From Hyposmocoma kahamanoa (taxonomy: Eukaryota > Arthropoda > Insecta > Lepidoptera > Cosmopterigidae), in assembly GCF_003589595.1 (NCBI RefSeq), contig NW_020653766.1, forward strand, positions 1,796,003 to 1,860,002: DNA of 64,000 nucleotides, in the 5' to 3' direction. Below the pieces are notes generated by a model, which did no database searches, was not told the DNA's origin, and worked only from the letters and a program-made list of their open reading frames with translations. Below, piece by piece: positions 60,545 through 64,000 of this stretch; the stretch's first letter is position 1; every line of letters starts with the position of its first letter. The position numbers and the translations under genes are program-made.

Positions 60545-60665
60545 ATAGATAGATAGACTTTATTCACTGATATAACACAGCATAACATGATTGGCATAGC
60601 AGTCAAACGGCATATTATGCCAAAGTTTCCTGAGGCGCTGGTTTTCAGTCAGGACCATCGAGAGG
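60545..60665 (-). mobile_element. LINE 3' end with (TCTA)n tail
   Basis: ATAGATAGATAGACTTTATTCACTG on plus reads on minus as an AATAAAGTC signal before a TCTA tail. GGCATAGCAGTCAAACGGCAT and CAGTCAGGACCATCGAG follow; no frame. Confidence 0.5.
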
Positions 60666-61042
60666 GATTAAGTTATTTGAAAGCAAAAACTAAAGACTAT
60701 GCGTAAAGTTATACATTGAGAATAATAATATATACAGTAAGTGTATATAGTGCATCTAAAATAACCTATTTGATATGTAAGTGCATGAGCGAGTGTGAAT
60801 ATAATTACAGCTGTTGGAGTATAATATAATTATACACATAATGTGAATAGATCAAAGCAACAACAAAATTGGAGTACACAAAATATTAATAACACACTAC
60901 ACAGATTTTTGAAGTGTGAATTATAGAAACTATTTTTTCTTCTTTGTAGAATATCCCTATATCTAAATCACCTATTCATTAGAAAGATTGTTTAAAATCA
61001 TCTGCAAAATAATTATTACTCTCTTAACAGAGCTACGGAATC
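60666..61042. other. AT-rich intergenic, nothing recognised
   Basis: No gene or repeat recognised. Confidence 0.4.
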
Positions 61043-61140
61043 AGTACACCTTATGAATTTTTCGATGTGCTTTTTGCAATCTTTGTGTTTGGTTTTTAAC
61101 GACTTTTTTGCCGTAGCCCCATCTGTGATGCGAACGTAAC
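61043..61140 (-). mobile_element. Family C SINE, 5' part only
   Basis: GAATTTTTCGATGTGCTTTT and TTTTTAACGACTTTTTTGCC then CCATCTGTGATG match the reversed 5' half of family C; tRNA-like part absent. Confidence 0.6.
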
Positions 61141-61227
61141 AGAATGTTAGTAATTTAATTCAATATAATTTTCGAAGCAGTAATTAAACGATCGTCAAGG
61201 GCACTCGGTATTTTGAACCAATCAACT

Positions 61228-61487
61228 TCTTCTTCTTATCGTCTCGATACTTTTTTTATTTTAGGACTTTATTGACCCTTACGTTGCTACCGTAACTGCG
61301 CAGTCCGTGGCCGCGTAGAGATCTTCCCTCGTACAGGCATTAGAACACAAGGGGCACAAAGGCTAGTGCTGCATGGACTGTGTTGGTGCACCGCAGTCAC
61401 ATTAGGTTAGACGAGTATCCCTGAAACCCTATTTACACATATCTCTGCAGCGTCCTACCTGAATGCGGAGTCGATTTAAGGACTTCC
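61228..61487 (-). repeat. Dispersed element 3' region with (AAG)n end
   Basis: Minus strand ends GTATCGAGACGATAAGAAGAAG, as at 22700-22756. The body contains CACATTAGGTTAGACGAGTATCC and GCGGAGTCGATTTAAGGAC (plus strand), words I recall as repeated in Lepidoptera. Class unknown. Confidence 0.45.
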
Positions 61488-61530
61488 ACACGGGCCACCT
61501 GGACGAACTCTCTCGCAAAGAGCTACTAAA
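61488..61530 (-). mobile_element. Metulj-like SINE head fragment
   Basis: GGGCCACCTGGACGAACTCTC then CAAAGAGCTACTAA, the reversed first 40 bp. Confidence 0.55.
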
Positions 61531-61625
61531 CTTAATATCTGCAGAATATCTAAAATGCAAAACCGTGTGTCGTCTGAAGGTCCATGATGTTACGTGATTA
61601 TTTGAGCAACAAATAACTTTTTTAT

Positions 61626-61865
61626 ATAAAAAATACCGACCTCAAAAGTTCGTGGAACTACATCTATTTGACAAGTTTTATTAATCGGTTAACGGAAAGT
61701 GGGCGAAACCGAGTTCATCCTCCAGTTTGTCACCTTTAGGGGTAGAATGTTGTCTTCAAATTTTTGTGAGACCAAAAGGTTCTTGCAATAGGTCTTGCAA
61801 AAGGTCTTTGCAATAAAAAAATAATCATCAAAATCGGTTCACACATACCGGGACAAAAAATAAAC
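61626..61865 (-). repeat. Family D repeat
   Basis: ACCGACCTCAAAAGTTCGTGG at the left and ATCAAAATCGGTTCACACATAC at the right; contains a short tandem duplication of GGTCTTGCAA (61785-61815). Confidence 0.6.
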
Positions 61866-61875
61866 TATTTTTACC

Positions 61876-62154
61876 CATTGACTTACAATTATATGGTCGT
61901 CGGGTTCGCGCTAAAAAGTGTCCGAACTTATAGGGCGTTAAAATCGTATACAGAGCGTCATTCACGCTTTAGTCTTCGTTTGTTCGACTGACAGCGAAGC
62001 AAGCAAAATTAGACAGTACTGCGATGACATTACAATTTAAATTCAACGTTTTAGCTTTTTCATATTCCTTTACATGTCACTACGTTTAAATTGGTTGACT
62101 TGGGACATTTTTTTCGTGGTTTTTCCATGTCGTCCATTTATTTGTAAGTCAATG
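61876..62154 (+). mobile_element. hAT-like MITE family 1, copy 5
   Basis: 279 bp with a 7-bp internal deletion near the right end (GTATTAGACCC replaced by CCAT). Flanking octamers TTTTTACC and TTTTTATT agree at six of eight positions, consistent with an older, mutated duplication. Confidence 0.88.
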
Positions 62155-62619
62155 TTTTTATTGTATATATTATATTATAGCTCATTCTTAGTGCACCTGT
62201 GTATCAAGATAAAAAATGTACTATTATGGTTTTGACGTACGATCACATGTAGTGTTACCATAACAAGGGTAATTTATGGCGACCATGAGGAGTATGGTAT
62301 TACAACACTGTGCAATGATACTCTTGGACCAAAATGCTTTCAATCATATCAGTGTTTCAAAGACAGTATTCGCGTGACGACGAAATCAGTGTAGATACTA
62401 AATAAAGCGAGCGACCAATGTATTGGGTATTACGCGAGTGAGTTACGTGCACGTTGAAAGCGAGCCATCCGCGCGCTTAAAATTAATATGAATGCGGAGA
62501 AAATTTGACATTGTTCCGATGTTGACAAGCGCCCGATGGCGACTGACGGGGCAATTTTCAATTGTGTTTGATCAGTTGAAAACCAAAATTTAGAAGGTTT
62601 TCTGTAGCACTTAAAAAGA
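62155..62619. other. Intergenic, nothing recognised
   Basis: 62380-62540 is richer in CpG (GCGAGCGACC, CGCGCGCTT) without a clear frame. Confidence 0.4.
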
Positions 62620-62757
62620 AATATTTTTTTTTTTTTATAATAAATATCAAGTGATTCAGAGCTTTAAATCGCAAAGGGGCAATGCTACTGCGCCCATCAC
62701 CCTGAGACATAAGTTCCATTCCAAAACAAGTCCCATGTGCCTTTAATTTCACCTGCC
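62620..62757 (-). mobile_element. Metulj-like SINE with central deletion
   Basis: Poly-T edge and TATCAAGTGA at the left, then a jump to TTCAGAGCTTTAAATCGCAAAG and on to CCCATGTGCCTTTAATTTCACC. The GACGGGACGAACAAGTCG to CAGTTGCAGTGCC section is missing. Confidence 0.8.
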
Positions 62758-63220
62758 ATCTCCATATAAAAATTATATGCAAGGTTAGATATTTTATTTT
62801 GAAATAATTCGTTTTATGCTTTTATTCTAACCTATCGTGTAACGAATTGACATTTATTCTTTAGACAATATATATATATATATATATAATAGAATTGATA
62901 TGATTGTCTTGTATAATGATAACGAAAAGTCTTTTATACAGTCACCCGTCTTTTCTACACTGCAATAGTGTCTGTAAGTGCAATGAACAATAATAGATCA
63001 GTGAACGCGCTATTTTTACTACAACTGGGCCGAGCCGCAATTAGAAACGCATCTGTTCTTTACATCGATTGGTTAAACCAGCACTTTGTGCACTGTTTAG
63101 GTCATCTTTAATACAAAGAGTCTATATACCCTGCGAGGGGTGGCTCAGTCCAAGTGGCGGGCTCGTTGGTCGATTTTCAGTCAAATAATTAATTGTAGGT
63201 TGTTCTCAAGTCGTTCGTCT
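62758..63220. other. Intergenic; empty-site relative of 16242 and a (TA)n run
   Basis: 62768-62825 (AAAATTATATGCAAGGTTAGAT to CGTTTTATGC) corresponds to the two flanks of the MITE at 16250 joined together. A (TA)n microsatellite lies at 62868-62888. No gene recognised. Confidence 0.55.
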
Positions 63221-63299
63221 AATGGCTTTCAATCATAAAGATCTGAGAAGCACTGCCACTGCGCCCGTCACCCATAGACATAACTTGAAAAGTCCCTGG
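63221..63299 (-). mobile_element. Metulj-like SINE core fragment
   Basis: ATGGCTTTCAATCATAAAGATC, GCACTGCCACTGCGCCCGTCAC and AACTTGAAAAGTCCC. Confidence 0.7.
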
Positions 63300-63425
63300 A
63301 AATGAAATGAATTTTTATTTGCTTAAAATATGGTGTGTGGTAAAAAATGGAACATAGTAGACAGATAGAGCTCATATTATACCCCATCTTATCATCTTAA
63401 GCCATGCATTCAATCTATAAATAAA
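63300..63425 (-). mobile_element. LINE 3' tail fragment
   Basis: GAAATGAAATGAATTTTTATTTGC at the left edge is a reversed polyadenylation region with a (TTTCA)n tail; no coding part follows. Confidence 0.45.
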
Positions 63426-63439
63426 TTTAAAGTATTACG

Positions 63440-63771
63440 TGCACTGTTCCCATATCACAACTATCTGTCGTGACTGTGTCGTGGACGTTTATTTTATCGT
63501 CGAACGACTGTCGTGTCTGTAGACCTTGACGATAATTTATCGCTTCACGGCAGCCGCCTTGTCGTTTGCACGACAGAATCGTTTAAAGTTGCGATTATCT
63601 GCGTTTTATTGTCGTCAGACGACTGTCGTTCTAGCTCGTAGTCGTAACGACAAAAAAGTCGTGAACACAGTCGTGTTTTCCTGTACGTGAACAACTTCAT
63701 TTAAACATACAAGCTACGACACTTTACCTCACACGACTATCTGTCGTCACGAAATAATTGGAACGCGCCCT
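63440..63771 (+). mobile_element. CGTCGT-rich miniature (possible PIF/Harbinger-like), copy 2
   Basis: ACTGTTCCCATATCACAACT start and TTGGAACGCGCCC end, each next to TTA. The internal block TTCACGGCAGCCGCCTTGTC and ACGACAGAATCGTTTAAAG is shared with 16965-17292. Both strands are dense in GTCGT. No coding capacity. Confidence 0.6.
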
Positions 63772-64000
63772 TACTTGATATTATAAAAGAAAAGAAAAAC
63801 TCACTTTCCAGAAATATGCGAATTCTATTACTCTGAAAGTTTTTCTGAACTTTGCTTTCTACTTTTCCCTGTAGTAATTACTCATTGTTTCACAATTTCG
63901 CTAGAATTTGCAGGTTTCGATGGTTTTAATATTTTATATCTTGACGTTGAGAGACAGATCTGTTATTCTTCTACTCTAAGGAGAAATAATCTTTATTTTA
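63772..64000. other. SINE tail fragment and AT-rich sequence
   Basis: TTACTTGATATTATAAAAGAAAAG at 63772-63795 is a Metulj-like tail. The rest to the window end is AT-rich with nothing recognised. Confidence 0.45.

Overview
The window looks like gene-poor nuclear DNA from a moth or butterfly. It is AT-rich and is built almost wholly from short interspersed repeats, DNA-transposon miniatures and broken retrotransposons. The main pointer to Lepidoptera is a Metulj-like SINE (box-B-like GTTCCGGTTTTGAAGG, closing with ACTTGTTCGTCCCGTCA and an A-tail), present about 30 times on both strands. No intact host protein gene, rRNA or functional tRNA could be supported. The only long open frames belong to retrotransposons.

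Layout. 1-9 kb: LINE C-terminal relic (944-1535), first copies of the SINE families, a Zn-finger-like retroelement fragment (3825-4148) and a GC-rich block bounded by TGTTAGCGAAAG (5537-6360). 9-26 kb: a GC-rich island (9225-9360), more SINEs, a terminally inverted tRNA-like element (15077-15296), a hAT-like miniature (16250-16535), a long Jockey-type reverse-transcriptase pseudogene (17690-18600) and tRNA-derived SINEs. 25.4-27.5 kb: an RTE-type LINE interrupted by a Penelope-like fragment, then a mariner-like miniature with a SINE inside it. 28-38 kb: three pieces of a Penelope-like element with inverted arms and three more hAT-like miniatures. 38-51 kb: SINEs, CR1-like LINE tails, a second 8-bp-TSD miniature family and an assembly gap (10 N) with identical flanks. 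50.4-55.7 kb: a TIR element carrying a nested SINE, a 20-bp TIR-only element, then the best-preserved LINE (ORF1 with coiled coil and FP-like domain, ORF2 with endonuclease and only the start of the reverse transcriptase). 55.7-64 kb: mixed SINEs, a Jockey-type pseudogene split by a LINE tail, and more miniatures.

How the parts relate. SINE tails of (GAT)n type resemble the tail of the RTE LINE seen here, so RTE-type machinery is a plausible mobiliser for them (inference). Nested insertions give a relative order: hAT-like into Metulj-like SINE, CR1-like tail into SINE, Penelope into RTE, tRNA-SINE into mariner-like miniature and into the 50.4-kb TIR element. The strongest structural signals are exact 8-bp target duplications around two miniature families, a 20-bp element made of nothing but two TIRs, and the inverted-arm Penelope copies. 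All identifications come from reading motifs by eye; no database search was run.
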